From NCBI GenBank assembly GCA_007570785.1, contig ML661885.1, positions 11,592,940 to 11,656,939 of the forward strand: a stretch of 64,000 nucleotides of DNA, read 5' to 3'. Both the position numbers and the translations under genes were made by a program. This DNA is from Antilocapra americana. Lineage: Eukaryota > Chordata > Mammalia > Artiodactyla > Antilocapridae. The notes beneath the pieces are model-generated. The model was not told the origin of the DNA. It saw only the letters and a program-made list of their open reading frames with translations, and made no database searches. Of the stretch, positions 1 to 10,565 are shown one piece after another. Within the stretch, counting starts at the first letter, position 1. Each line of letters opens with the position of its first letter.

Positions 1-45
1 GGATGTGATCTATCCTGGAGAAAGTCCCGTGTGCACTTGAGAAAA
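1..45 (-). mobile_element. L1 ORF2 endonuclease-region fragment
   Basis: Read on the minus strand this short piece matches the L1 ORF2 stretch following the endonuclease core (caagtgcac ... tccaggatagatcac). It lies head-on against the + strand L1 3' end that starts next to it. It may be the inverted 5' part of a twin-primed insertion, or the edge of another element left of the window. Too short to decide. Confidence 0.5.
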
Positions 46-532
46 AGGTGAAAAGCTGTGGTACATATACACAAGGGAATATTACTCAGCATTAAAAAAA
101 AATTCATTTGAAGCAATTCTACTCAGATGGACGAAACTGGAACCCATTATCCAGAGTGAAGTAAGCCAGAAGCAAAAACAACAATACAGTATATTAACGC
201 ATATATATGGAATTTAGAAAGACGGTAACGAGAACCCAACATGCGAGACAGCAAAAGGAACGCAGATGTATAGAATAGACTCGTGGACTTTGTGGATGAG
301 GGTAAGGGTGGGATGATATGGGAGAAGGGCATTGAAGCATGTTAATTGTCACGTGTCTAATCAATCGCCAGCCCAGGATTGATGCTCGGGGCTGGTGCAG
401 CGAGATTTCCCGGGGGGGAGGGAGGAGGGAGGGAGGTTCTGGAGGGGAAGCATATGTAAACCCATGGTGATATCATGACAGTGTATGGCAAAAACAATAA
501 AAAAAGAAAAAAAAAAAAGAAAAGAAAAGATG
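46..532 (+). mobile_element. Young ruminant L1, 3' end with poly-A
   Basis: The first part encodes the ORF2 C-terminus (kLWYIYTreYYSALKK-like, then the SEVSQKQKQQYSI-like end). It is followed by the ruminant L1 3' UTR with its G-rich tract at about 412-448 and an A-rich tail at 489-530. It is 5'-truncated to about 0.5 kb. It is nearly identical to the minus-strand copy at the right edge of the window: conceptual translations of the antisense strand agree at 60 of 61 residues, which indicates young copies. Confidence 0.9.
412..448 (+). other. G-rich tract of L1 3' UTR (G-quadruplex-capable)
   Basis: Runs of seven, three, three, three and four G separated by one to a few bases follow a CCCGGG. 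This fits the G3+N1-7 pattern for an intramolecular quadruplex. The same tract recurs as C-runs at 49208-49245 and 63416-63452 in the other two young L1 copies. A G-rich 3' UTR polypurine tract is a known L1 feature. Confidence 0.6.
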
Positions 533-898
533 TTCAGCATCACTAATTATTAGAGAAATCTAAATCAAAATTACAGTGAGATATCATCTCGCACCAGTCA
601 GAATGGCTATCATCAAAAAATCTTAAATAAGTTGTAAAAAAAATCTACAAAAAAATAAACAATAAATTCTGGAGAGGGTGTGAAGAAAAGGGAATACTCT
701 TGTACTGTTGGTGGGAATGCAAATTGATACAATCACTATGGAGAACAGAATGGAGGCTCCTTAAAAAACTAAAAATAGAACCAGCATGTGACCCAGCAAT
801 CCCCCTACTGGGCATATACCCAGAGAAAATAATAATTCAAAAGACACATGTACCCCAGTGTTCATTGCAACACTATTTACAATAGCCAGGACATGACA
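533..898 (+). mobile_element. Older L1, ORF2 C-terminal part
   Basis: This reads as the last part of L1 ORF2, with the conserved order ISLIIREI..., YHLAPVRMAIIKK, GEGVKKREYSCTVGGNAN and PACDPAIPLLGIYPE. It carries frameshifts and small insertions. It ends at the 'acaatagccaggacatg' segment. It is more diverged than the young L1 just upstream, so the two are different insertions. Confidence 0.85.
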
Positions 899-1053
899 AC
901 AGCAAACTTAAATGTTTTGTTTCCAGCCCCTAATTGTTTTTGAATTACTTCTTGTGTATTTGTTCTCTCATCTATATGCTTCTTGAGCGTTTCTTGTGTT
1001 CTTCACCATGCTCAATATAAAACTAGATACAAAAAAGGTAATAACTACTGGCC

Positions 1054-1058
<5 letters not shown>
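899..1058. other. Unassigned sequence
   Basis: No repeat family, splice pair or extended frame recognised. Confidence 0.4.
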
Positions 1059-1100
<42 letters not shown>

Positions 1101-1158
1101 CTTACACACACACACATATACATATATATATATGTATACACACACACACATGTATATA
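1059..1158. repeat. Compound TA / CA microsatellite
   Basis: Alternating (TA)n with (CA)n blocks and single TG interruptions, directly upstream of a SINE. Confidence 0.95.
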
Positions 1159-1166
1159 GAGATATG

Positions 1167-1279
1167 GAGAAGGAAATGGCAACCCACTTCAGTATTCTTG
1201 CCTGGAAAATTTCATGGACAGAGGAGCCTGGTGGGCCACAGTACAGGGAGTTGCAAAGAGCTAGTCGACTGAGCGACTA

Positions 1280-1281
<2 letters not shown>
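1167..1281 (+). mobile_element. Bov-A SINE (3' part)
   Basis: Starts 'gagaaggaaatggcaaccca' and ends 'gactgagcgactaagc', the BovA body without the tRNA head. The 3' tail has grown into the (CA)n that follows. Confidence 0.92.

Positions 1282-1318
<37 letters not shown>
1282..1318 (+). repeat. (CA)n microsatellite
   Basis: Uninterrupted CA dinucleotides forming the tail of the Bov-A SINE, a common origin of CA repeats in ruminants. Confidence 0.97.
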
Positions 1319-1320
<2 letters not shown>

Positions 1321-1800
1321 TTGAATTCTATCAAAACTACTCCAATCCACTGATATATAGATAATATATCTTTCAACAATCACATTTTCATTATAACTGA
1401 GTATTGTTGTGACTTAAATTTTTTAGCAAATTAAACAAGGAAATCAGTAATATGTTGATTATAGTTACTTGCATTCACTAGGGGAAAAAGGTATTCATTA
1501 AGCTTAAGCTCCTTTCTTGAACTTCTTATATCCTGCATTCTTCACATTCAGATGTTAGAGACCTAATCAACAAATTCCAAAATATGCTGTCTGGTTCAGT
1601 ACATTCTTTTCTGCTTAAGTTATTCAGATCGCTAGATCCAAAGTGCTAGTGCGATTTTTATGTCAACTATGCATCCACATTGAACTTGGCTCAATAAACA
1701 AATATTTCTATGAGCAGGTGTAACTTTGTGCTTTAAAAAACCCATTGTGACACAAACAGCAAAAATATAAATTACGATAGGAAGTCGTTAAATGGAGTTA
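1319..1800. other. Unassigned AT-rich sequence
   Basis: About 480 bases with no recognised repeat, exon or long frame. Confidence 0.4.
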
Positions 1801-1987
1801 AACATCCTTGACAAACCCTCCAGATCTCTTGGTTCTTACCGGCAGGCCCCATCGACCGCAGAGGCTAAGTTTCAAGTGCAAGTGGTGCGAGAGACTGTTA
1901 GATTTTCACAAAATTGCTTTATATTTCCGTTCTTCAGTTTCTTCTCTCAAGAGAGGAGATAAACTAACATTTGACAAATTTAGAGAC

Positions 1988-2192
1988 TCATTTTCCTTTC
2001 CATGTGATTCAAAAAAACTCAAAAAATTCATAGCTTGTATTTTGAAAATCATGTATATTAATACTTTGAAAAAATACTTTGAATCGACATCATTTTCCTT
2101 TCCATGTGATTCAGAAAAGCTCAAAAATTCATAGCTTGTATTTTGAAAATCATTTATATTAATACTTAGAAAAAATTGCTCTGGAATCGACA
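1988..2192 (+). repeat. 102-bp direct tandem duplication
   Basis: Two head-to-tail copies at 1988-2089 and 2090-2192, each starting 'tcattttcctttccatgtga' and ending 'gaatcgaca'. By eye they are about 90% identical, with small indels in the A-runs and near the end. A 108-codon open frame at 1808-2134 runs through the first copy into the second, so its translation repeats SFSFPCDS..KLK. The stretch just upstream (about 1838-1895) is unusually CpG-dense for this window. I recognise no family for the unit or for the frame. Confidence 0.85.
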
Positions 2193-2301
2193 GAGCAATA
2201 TAGTTTACACATATGTGCCCGCCAATAGTTGAAAATAAGCAGTGTACTCAGAGCACTTTAAAAATGAAGTGCACCTCTCCAAGCATTAAACACTAAGGTG
2301 T

Positions 2302-2780
2302 TTTTTTTTTAATTAGAGTATAGTTTTTAATGTTGTATTAGTTTGTGCTGTACAGCAGAAGGAATCAGTTATATGTATGTATGCATATTTACCCTCTTTT
2401 TTTGGATTTCCCTCTCATTTAGGTCACCACAGAACACTGAGTAGAGTTCCCTGTGCTATACAGTAGCTTCTCATTAGTTATCTATTTTATACGTAGTATC
2501 AATAATATATATATGTCAATCCAACCTCCCAGTGCATCCCACACCGCCCTTAACCTGCACAGGTGTCCATACATCTGTCCTCTACGTCTGTGTCTCTCTT
2601 TCTGCTTCACAAATAAGAGCAGCTGTCCCGTTTTTCTAGATCCTACGTGTATGTGTCAACATACAAAGTTTGCTTTTCTCTTTCTGACTTACTTCACTCT
2701 GTATGACAGTCTCTAGGTCCATCCTGTTTCACGATATTTATCGTTTCAAGTAGCTTATTATACCACTATTCCGTCAGTAG
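2302..2780 (-). mobile_element. Older ruminant/cetartiodactyl L1 3' UTR
   Basis: Antisense of the L1 3' UTR: poly-T, then 'tgtgctgtacagcagaa', 'tcaccacagaacactgagta' and 'ctgtgctatacagtag', continuing into a diverged ORF2 C-terminal region. It is clearly older than the young copies at the window edges. Confidence 0.85.
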
Positions 2781-3114
2781 ATTTGGGCTATTTAGAAGGA
2801 TCCTTTCTACTTAGCAACTGTAAATATGGTTGGATATGTAAATATGGTCAGATATGATGGATCTGTAAATTTGCAAATATTCTGGTGCACTTCACACCTA
2901 ACCACACTGTAGATCTCACTAGATGTGGCACCAATAACCAGGAAAAATTGAACTAAAACAAGAACAGAACAAACTGTAAAACCATTGCCAAGCCTTTTAC
3001 AAATGTTAACTTTTATTTAAAAAAATCCATATTGTGTGAAGGTGTTCAAGTAAACTCTAAGAGAGAGAGCCATAGAAGATTATCTTGCTCAACTTGTTTT
3101 ATTTTCTTTTCAAA
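2781..3114. other. Unassigned sequence with a short direct repeat
   Basis: Contains a near-duplicated 'gtaaatatggt(t/c)(g/a)gatatg' around 2820-2860. Otherwise no recognised element. Confidence 0.4.
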
Positions 3115-3545
3115 AATTTATACTGATCATTTTATTTCTTTTTGTATACAGTGAAACCTTAAGCAATGGTGAATAAGAATGGCAGTGGCATACACCCTGT
3201 GTTGTTCCTAATTTATTTAGGTTTTACCTCTAAATAACAAAAATTTTTCCTTTACATTGTCTTCTGTTAACTTGATAATCTTATCTTCCACATTTATTTC
3301 TCTGATTCATTTTGAGTCTGTCATTGTATTTGAGGTTAAATAGAGATCATATTTTATTTTTCTCTGTAGAGTGAGTCAACACAATCTCTATATTGTCTGT
3401 TCTTTCAACATAAATTTGTGGTACTGTTTTATAAAAAAATAAGCTCTTACGGGTTTGGACCTAAAAGTTCTATTCTGCCCATTAAACTATTTGTCCATTG
3501 TTGAGTTGTTCCATGGTTTTTTGCTTGTTTGTTTGTTTTAGCACA
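3115..3545 (-). mobile_element. Old L1 ORF2 remnant
   Basis: Antisense of an internal L1 ORF2 segment ('ggtgaataagaatggcagtg...cttgttcct'-type sequence and the 'ccattgttgagttgttccatgg' segment). It is strongly diverged with no usable frame. Confidence 0.55.
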
Positions 3546-3552
3546 TCTTCAT

Positions 3553-4580
3553 ATTTTTTCTTTAAAATAAATTTATTTATTTTAGTTGGAGGCTAATTAC
3601 TTTAAAATATTGTAGTGGTTTTTGCCATACATTGACGTGAATCAGCCATGGGTGTACATGTGTCCCCCATCCTGAACCCCCCTCCCACCTCCCTCCCCAC
3701 CCCATCCTCAGGGTCATCCCAGTGTCCCAGCCCTGAGCACCCTGTCTCATGCATCGAACCTGGACTGGTGATCTGTTTCACATATGATAATATACATGTT
3801 TCAATGCTATTCTGTCAAATCATCCCACCCTTGCCTTCTCCCACAGAGTCCAAAAGTCTGTTCTTTACTTCTGGGTCTCTTTTGCTGTCTCGTATATAGG
3901 GTCATCATTACCATCTTTCTAAATTCTGTATATATGCATTAATATACTGTATTGGTATTTTTCTTTCTGGCTTACTTCACTCTGTATAATAGGCTTCAGT
4001 TTCATCCACCTCATTAGAACTGATTCAAATGCATTCTTTTTAATAGGTGAGTAATATTCCATTGTGTATATGTACCACAACTTTCTTATCCATTCGTCTG
4101 CCAATGGACATCTAGGTTGCTTCCATGTCCTGGCTATTGTAAACAATGCTGCGATGAACATTGGGGTACACGTGTCTGTTTCAGTTCTGGTTTCCTTGGT
4201 GTGTATGCCCAGCAGTGGGATTGCTGGGTCATATGGCAGTTCTATTTCCAGTTTTTTAAGGAATCTCCACACTGTTCTCCATAGTGGCTGAACTAGTTTG
4301 CATTCCCACCAACAGTGTAAGAAGGTTCACTTTTCTCCACACCCCCTCTAGCATTTATTGTTTGTAGACTTTTGATAGCAGCCATTCTGACTGGCGTGAG
4401 ATGATATCTCATTGTGGTTTTGATTTGCATTTCCCTGATAATGAGTGATGTTGAACATCTTTTCATGTGTTTGTTAGCCATCTGTATGTCTTTTTTGGAG
4501 AAATGTCTGTTTAGTTCTTTGGCCCATTTTCTGATTGGGTTGTTTATTTTTCTGAAATTTTTGCTCAACTTGTTTCAACA
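3553..4580 (-). mobile_element. L1 (BTLINE-type), 5'-truncated, ~1 kb
   Basis: On the minus strand this reads ORF2 C-terminus, then the 3' UTR with the C/T-rich tract at 3675-3715 and an A-rich tail (T-rich at 3553-3600 on +). It is moderately diverged from the window-edge L1s, so an older subfamily or insertion. Confidence 0.9.
3919..4568 (-). pseudogene. L1 ORF2 C-terminal remnant
   Basis: Two minus-strand frames separated by a frameshift near 4280 together cover about the last 210 residues of L1 ORF2p, the region C-terminal to the reverse transcriptase. The upstream frame (4568-4293) carries the [19 protein letters not shown] and [11 protein letters not shown] blocks. The downstream frame (4272-3919) carries PYDPAIPLLGI, CTPMFIAALFTIARTWKQP, LWYIYTMEYYSPIKK and the natural C-terminus ending HIYRI. 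The endonuclease and the YxDD part of the reverse transcriptase are missing because the copy is 5'-truncated, so it is non-functional. It belongs to the L1 at 3553-4580. Confidence 0.9.
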
Positions 4581-5579
4581 GCTCCTAGTTAAAAGCCTGG
4601 CATATAGTATTATTTTATAGTATTTCCAACTATAAAAATCCTAGCACATTCACAAGAGAGTGAGTTTTCTTCTATAAATGTAATAATTTGCTCTATGATG
4701 TAGGGTAAGACATTTTAATATTATTGTCAATATTCCACACAAATAGCAATTTCAACATATAATGAAATGTAAAAAATACTGAGTGAATACTAAAATTATG
4801 GTAATATTTGATCACAGTTCAGCAGAATATAACTCAATCTTGGGGACTTAAATTATGCTAATTTATACATTCTAAAGTAAAGAATCTATCATCACATTTA
4901 TGATGGGGTTTTAATAGATAGGGGCTCAAGTTTCCTTTATTAATAGATTAATATTTTTAATGTGGTACAGTTCTCATCATTTATCCTGATTTTTTTGCTT
5001 GAATATACAATTCTGAATTATTGGAGCTAGAGCTCCATGATTCAAAAATTGTGATTATGGATTTGTGCTAAGCTTTCTATCGTCTCTCTGGTATTGACTG
5101 GCCATTAAGGACTCAGAGGATTTAAGGTTCTGATTTACTTCTCAGAGCACACATTTTATGAAAGAAAAAAAATCTGTCTCCACTTGTGTGTGTGAATGTG
5201 AAGGAAGACGTTCTTTAAGGATGCATATGGCTTTTTAAAATATTAATAAATATAATCAATCAATGTTTAAAGCTTCTGGTGATTTAAAATACCCTCCTTA
5301 TAACTGATTGTTTTATTTGAATGGAAGGTATTAAAACACAAGCTATTTCTAGGTGCGCTATATATCTATATCTATTGAAGAATTCTCTGTAGCCTGCAGA
5401 AATCTTTGTTGTTGTAGTTAATTTAATTTAGCAGACATATGGAAAAGTTTACCATCTTTTTATTCACATATTTGAAAGTCATTACATATCCACTCATCAA
5501 TCTAGTCAAGCAAATAATATCAACTTGTTCCTTGATACATTAAAATGGAATACTAACCATCATTTAATAATAAGTACTC
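4581..5579. other. Unassigned AT-rich stretch
   Basis: About 1 kb of AT-rich, single-copy-looking DNA. No recognised repeat, exon signal pair or long frame. Confidence 0.45.
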
Positions 5580-5582
5580 TCC

Positions 5583-5798
5583 TCACAGGTAGCGATAGTG
5601 GTAAAGAACCCACCTGCCTGTTCAGGTGATGAAAGACACAGGTTCAGACTCTGAGTTGGGAAGATCCCCTGGATGTGCACATGGCAACCCACTCCAGTGT
5701 TCTTGCATGGAGAATCCCATGGAAAGAGTCTGGTGGGCTGCAGTCCATGGAGTCACAAAGAATTGGACATGACTTAGCAATGAAACAACAACAACAAG
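5583..5798 (+). mobile_element. Bov-tA SINE
   Basis: tRNA-Glu-like head with A-box-like 'tagcgatagtggta' and B-box-like 'ggttcagactc', the BovA body, then an (AAC)n tail. Confidence 0.92.
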
Positions 5799-6046
5799 CC
5801 TTCTCCAAACTTTCCAGAATTGTTCATCCTGTTTAAAAGAGAGAATACAAATTGGAATTTAAATACTGTGGCCCCTCAAAAAAAAAAAACAACTGGTTGT
5901 GGATAAAGCAAATAAAAAATTACAAGGCAGAAAAGGAACAATTAAATTCCAACAATTAGCTAAATAATATGCCAAAAGAAGACTTGATTTGATTAAGATG
6001 ACTTCAGCTCTTGCACAGTCCTGACTTCATTGTACCCTTTTAAATG

Positions 6047-6258
6047 GGTTTGCCAGGTGGCACTAGTGGTAAAGAACCTGCCTGCCAGTGCAGGAGATAT
6101 AAGAGAGATGGGTTCGATCCCTGGGTCAAGAATATCTCTGGAGAAGGAAATGGTGACCCACTCCAGTATTTTTTACCTGGAGAATCCCATGGACAGGGGA
6201 ACCTGGCAGGCTACAGTCCATAGGATTGCAAAAAATTGGACATGACTGAAGCGACTGA
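6047..6258 (+). mobile_element. Bov-tA SINE
   Basis: Full head-to-tail copy; the B-box-like 'ggttcgatccc' is intact. The 3' end reads 'gacatgactgaagcgactga'. Confidence 0.93.
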
Positions 6259-6548
6259 ACATGCAAGCAAGAAAAATAAAAATGCTAAAGGTTTGCATAC
6301 ATTGTCTGTACGTTAAATAAAAAACATTCTACACACTATTTTGAATCTCAAATACTATGATTTTTCAACATCCTGTTCAGTTACTTTCATATCCTTCTCA
6401 TGATAAGTTTATATATCAGAGAGTTTTTGATTTATATATAAAAATTGTAGCATATATAAACATATCAGATAAGTTCACATATTAAGAAATATGTGATTCC
6501 AGCTTATTCTTTTTTTTTCTAACTTATTCATTCTTTTTGTGAAAATAG

Positions 6549-6625
6549 ATTCTTTACCTGGGGCTGAAGAAGCACTAATGGAAGAGGGCGAAGAATTTAA
6601 GAAAGCATCTAAATTAACAGGACCT
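6549..6625 (+). CDS. Candidate internal coding exon 1 (gene unidentified)
   Basis: This 77-base segment has the full set of vertebrate splice signals. A CTAAC branch-point match has its A at 6522, 26 bases before the acceptor AG at 6547-6548. It is followed by a T-rich tract, the acceptor ends TTTTGTGAAAATAG, and the donor is CCT|GTAAGTAT. Only one of the three frames is open. It starts with two bases completing a split codon and then has 25 codons, beginning SLPGAEEALMEEGEEF and ending KKASKLTGP. The product is acidic and then basic, with no cysteine or membrane segment. The exon ends in phase 0, which matches the start of the candidate exon at 57238. The surrounding DNA is not a recognised repeat. 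I do not recognise the protein. It could still be a chance or unused exon, since the donor lacks the usual AG before GT and nothing downstream for 50 kb clearly joins to it. Confidence 0.55.
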
Positions 6626-6639
6626 GTAAGTATATTCAT

Positions 6640-6975
6640 TGACTTATTTTTATCTCTAAAACTAATGTATATCCCTAACAGAAATGTCTAAAAGGAATAG
6701 AAAGGGATAGGGAGCAATGTCATTTAAAGAATATGTTAGAATGTGCATCCAGTATAGCCCACATAGTCATGGAGATGCTCCTTTAAACGGTGGTCAGCTT
6801 GATAACAGGTACACAGCAAAGCTGCAAAGTTGCACTAAGCTCTTTCAGCAACTAGAGAAGAGTTGACTAAAGGGCGGGGGAGGGGGTGGGGAGCCTAAAT
6901 CCTGGTATTATTAACTGCTTGGTTGTGCACATGAACATTCTAAAAGATTATGAGTGGCCATCTCAAACTTCAATA
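6640..6975. other. Intron-like unassigned sequence
   Basis: No recognised repeat. Contains a short G-rich run at about 6874-6892 (gggcgggggagggggtgggg) that could form a quadruplex. Confidence 0.4.
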
Positions 6976-6977
6976 AA

Positions 6978-7233
6978 TCAACCCACTCCAGTACTCTTCC
7001 CTGGAAAATCCCATGGATGGTAGGCTTCAGTCCATGGGGTCGCTAAGAGTTGGACATGACTGAGCGGCTTCACTTTCACTTTTCACTTTCATGCATTAGA
7101 GAAGGAAATGGCAACCCACTCCAGTGTTCCTGCCTGGAGAATCCCAGGGACGGCAGAGCCTGCTGGGCTGCCGTTTATGGGGTCGCACAATGTCAGACAT
7201 GACTGAAGCGACTTAGCAGCAGCAGCAGCAGCA
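6978..7233 (+). mobile_element. BOV-A2 SINE (dimeric BovA)
   Basis: Two BovA monomers joined by 'ttcacttttcactttcatgc', the diagnostic BOV-A2 linker. The tail is the typical (AGC)n at 7217-7232. No tRNA head. Confidence 0.95.
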
Positions 7234-7287
7234 TATCATGATAGAAAAATAAATGTTTCGCATATCCTAGAAGTTTACATATAACTT

Positions 7288-7585
7288 AAAGTGAAAGTTG
7301 CTCAGTCATTTCCACCTTTTTATAACCCCATGGACTGAATCTCCAGGTCGGAATACTGGAGTGGGTAGCCTTTCCCTTCTCTAGAGGGTCTTCCCAACCC
7401 AGGGATTGAACCCAGGTTTCCCAAACTGCAGGCAAATTCTTTACTAGCTGAGCCATAAGAGAAGCCCAAGAATCAGAGTGGGTAGCCTATCACTTCTCCA
7501 AGGGATCTTTCTGACCCAGGAATTGAACTGGGGTCTCCTGCATTGCAGGGGGATTCTTTATCAACTGAGCTATCAGGGAAGCCCA
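7288..7585 (-). mobile_element. Bov-tA SINE with duplicated head
   Basis: Minus-strand Bov-tA at 7288-7466, followed directly by a second tRNA-like head plus partial body to 7585 ('cagggaagccc' end). This is the arrangement of the Bov-tA3-type subfamily, so probably one element and not two insertions. Confidence 0.85.
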
Positions 7586-7681
7586 GCTATAACTTAAGCA
7601 TGCTATTATTAGTTGTGAAATCCTTCTGATATTTTGATTAAACTATATCTCTTCCACAAAGTACATTGGGAGGTAACCATT

Positions 7682-10565
7682 CAGTTCAGTTCAGTTGTTC
7701 AGTTATGTCCAACTCTTTGCGACCCATTGACTGCAGCATGCCAGGCTTCCCTGTTCATCACCATCTACCGGAGCTTGCCCAAACTCATGTCCATTGAGTC
7801 GGTGATGCCATCCGATGATCTCATCCTCTGAGGTCCTCTTACCCTCCCACCTGCAATCTTTCCCAGCATCAGGGTCTTTTCTAATGAGTCAATTCTTTGC
7901 ATCAGGTGGCCAAAGTATGGGAGTTTCAGATACAGCATCAGTCCTTCCAATGAATATTCAGGATTTGTTTTCTTTAGGATTGACTGGTTGGATCCCCTTG
8001 CAGTCCAAGGGACTCTCAAGAGTCTCCTCCAAAACACAGTTTAAAAGCATCACTTCTTTGATGCTCAGCTTTCTTTATGGTCCAACTCTCACATCCATGT
8101 GATTACTGGAAAAAACATACCTGTGACTAGATGGACCTTTGTAGGCAAAGTAATGTCCCTGCTTTTTAATATGCTGTGTAGGTTAGTCATAGCTTTTCTT
8201 CCAAGGAGCAAGCATCTTTTAATTTCATGGTTGCAGTCAATATCTGTAATGATTTTGGAACAAAAGGAAATAAAGTCTGGTCAGTGTTTCCATTGTTTCT
8301 GTCTATTTGCCATGGAGTGATGGGACCATGGCAAATGATGCTGTGAACTTTGTTATTTGAATGTTCAATTTAAGCCAGCTTTTTCACTCACCTCTTTCAC
8401 CCCCATCAAGAGGCTCTTGTTCCTCTTCACTTTCTGCCATAATGGTGGTGTCATCTGCATATCTGAGGTTATTGATGTTTCTCCCAGCAATCTAGATTCC
8501 AGCTTGTGCTTTATTCAGCCCAGCATTTTGCATGATGTACTCTACATATAAGTTAAATAAGCAGGGTGACAATATACAGCCTTGATGTAGTCCTTTCCCA
8601 ATTTAGAACCAGTCCGTTGTTTCATGTCCGATTCTAACTTTTACTTCTGGACCTGCGTGCAGATTTCTCAGGAGGCAGGTAAGGTGGCCTGGGCTTTGGT
8701 GTAATCAATAAAGCAGAAGATTATTTTTGGAATTCTCTTGCCTTTTCTATGATTCAACGGATGTTGACAATTTGATCTCTAGTTATTCTGCCTTTTCTAA
8801 ATCCAGGTTGAACATCTGGAAGTTCACGGTTCATGTACAGTTCAAGCCTAGTTTGGAGAATTTTGAGCATTACTTTGCTAGCGTGTAAAATGAGGACAAC
8901 TGTGCAGTAGTTTTAACATTCTTTGGCATTGCCTTTCTTTGGAATTGGAATGAAAAGTGACCTTTACCAGTCCTGTGGCCACTGCTAAGTTTTCCAAATT
9001 TGCTGGCATATTGAGTGCAGCACTTTCACAGCATCATCTTTTAGGATCTGAAATAGCTCAACTGGAATTCCATCACCTCCACTAGTTTTGTTGGTAGTGA
9101 TGATTCCTAAGATCACTTGACTTCGCATTCCAGGATGTCTGGCTCTAGGTGAGTGATCACACCATAATGGGTATCTGAGTCAAGAAGATCTTTTTTGTAG
9201 TTCTGTGTATTCTTGCCATCTTTTCTTAATATCTTCTGCTTCTGTTAGTTCCATACCATTTCTGTCTTTTACTGTGCTCATCTTTCCATGAAATGTTCCC
9301 TTGGTATCTCTAATTTTCTTGAAGTGATCTCTAGTCTTTCCCATTCTATTGTTTTCCTCTATTTCTTTGCAGTGATCACTGAGGAAGGCTTTTTTATCTC
9401 TCCTTGCTATTCTTTGGAACTCTGCATATAAATTGGTGTATCTCTCCTTTTCTCCTTTGCCTTTAGCTTCTTTTTTTTTTATTAGCTATTTGTAAGACCT
9501 CCTCAGACAACCATTTTGCCTTTATGCATTTCCTTTTCTTGGGGATGGTGTTGATCACTGCCTCCTGTACAATGTCATGATCCTCTGTCCATAGTTCTTC
9601 AGGCATTCTGTCTATCAGATCTAATCCCTTGAATATATTTCTCACTTCCACTGTATAATCATAAGAGATTTGATTTAGGTCATACCTGAGTAGTCTAGTT
9701 GTTTTTCTTCCTTTCTTCAATTTACATGTGAATTTGGCAATAAGGAGTTCATGATCTGAGCCACAGTCAGCTCCTGGTCTTGTTTTTGCTGACTGCATAG
9801 AGCTTCTCCATCTTTGGCTGCAAAGAATATAATCATTCTGATTTCGGTATTGACCTCCAGAGATGTCCATATCTTGTGCTGTTGGAAGAAGATATTTGCT
9901 ATGATCAGTGTGTTCTCTTGGCAAAACTCTGTTAGCATTTACCCTGCTTCATTTTGTACTCCAAAGCCAAATTTGCCTGTTACTCCAGGTCTCAACTTCC
10001 TACTTTTACATTACAGTCCCCTATGAAGAAAAGGACATCTTTTTTGAGTGTTAATTCTATAAGGTCTTGTAGGTCTTCATAAAACCATTCAACTTCAGCT
10101 TCTTCAGCATTACTGGTTGGGCATAGACTTGGATTACTGTTATATTATATGCTTTGCTTTGGAAATGAACAGAGATCATTATGTCATTTTTGAGATTGCA
10201 TCCAAGTACTGCATTTCAGACTCTTTTGTTGATTATGAGGGCTACTCCATTTCTTCTAAGGGATTCTTGCCCACATTAGTAGATATAATGGTCATCTGAA
10301 TTAAATTCACCAATTCCAGCCCATTTTAGCTCACTGATTCCTAAAATGTCAATGTTCACTCTTGCCATTTCCTATTTGTCCACTTCTAATTTACCTTGAT
10401 TCATGGACCTAACATTCCAGGTTCCTATGCAATACTGCTCTTTACAACATTGGAATTTACTTCCATCACCAGTCACATCCACATCTGGGTGCTGTTTTCA
10501 CTGTGGCTCCCTTTCTTCATTTTTTTCTGGAGTTATTTCTTTACTCTTCTCCCGTGGTTACTCCT
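7682..10565 (-). mobile_element. BovB (RTE) LINE, ~2.9 kb, with 11-bp TSD
   Basis: The minus-strand BovB ends at its 3' terminus with the simple repeat seen as 'cagttcagttcag' on +. It extends through the reverse transcriptase and the APE-type endonuclease region to the 5' part (antisense of 'ggaacctggaatgttaggtcc'). An 11-bp target-site duplication, aggtaaccatt, flanks it at 7671-7681 and 10566-10576, so both ends are exact. It is only slightly shorter than published full-length BovB (3 kb and over), but frameshifts and stops have broken the frame. It is the longest element in the window. Confidence 0.95.
9463..9924 (-). pseudogene. BovB endonuclease-domain remnant
   Basis: A 153-residue frame from the C-terminal half of the BovB apurinic-like endonuclease domain and the start of the linker to the reverse transcriptase. 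Visible blocks are LLPTAQDMDISGGQY, QNDYILCSQRW, GADCGSDHELLIAKF (the SDH motif holds the catalytic Asp-His pair of APE-type nucleases), then PEELWTEDHDIVQEAV and AKWLSEEVLQIANKKK. The N-terminal catalytic residues would lie upstream, where the frame is broken. Not expected to be functional. Confidence 0.9.

Noticed and set aside
996..1280. 94-codon open frame
   Set aside because: Translates a TA/CA microsatellite (YIYIYI, HTHT) and a Bov-A SINE.
1808..2134. 108-codon open frame as a gene
   Set aside because: No start context, splice signals or family match. Its second half is created by the tandem duplication. Kept only as a repeat observation.
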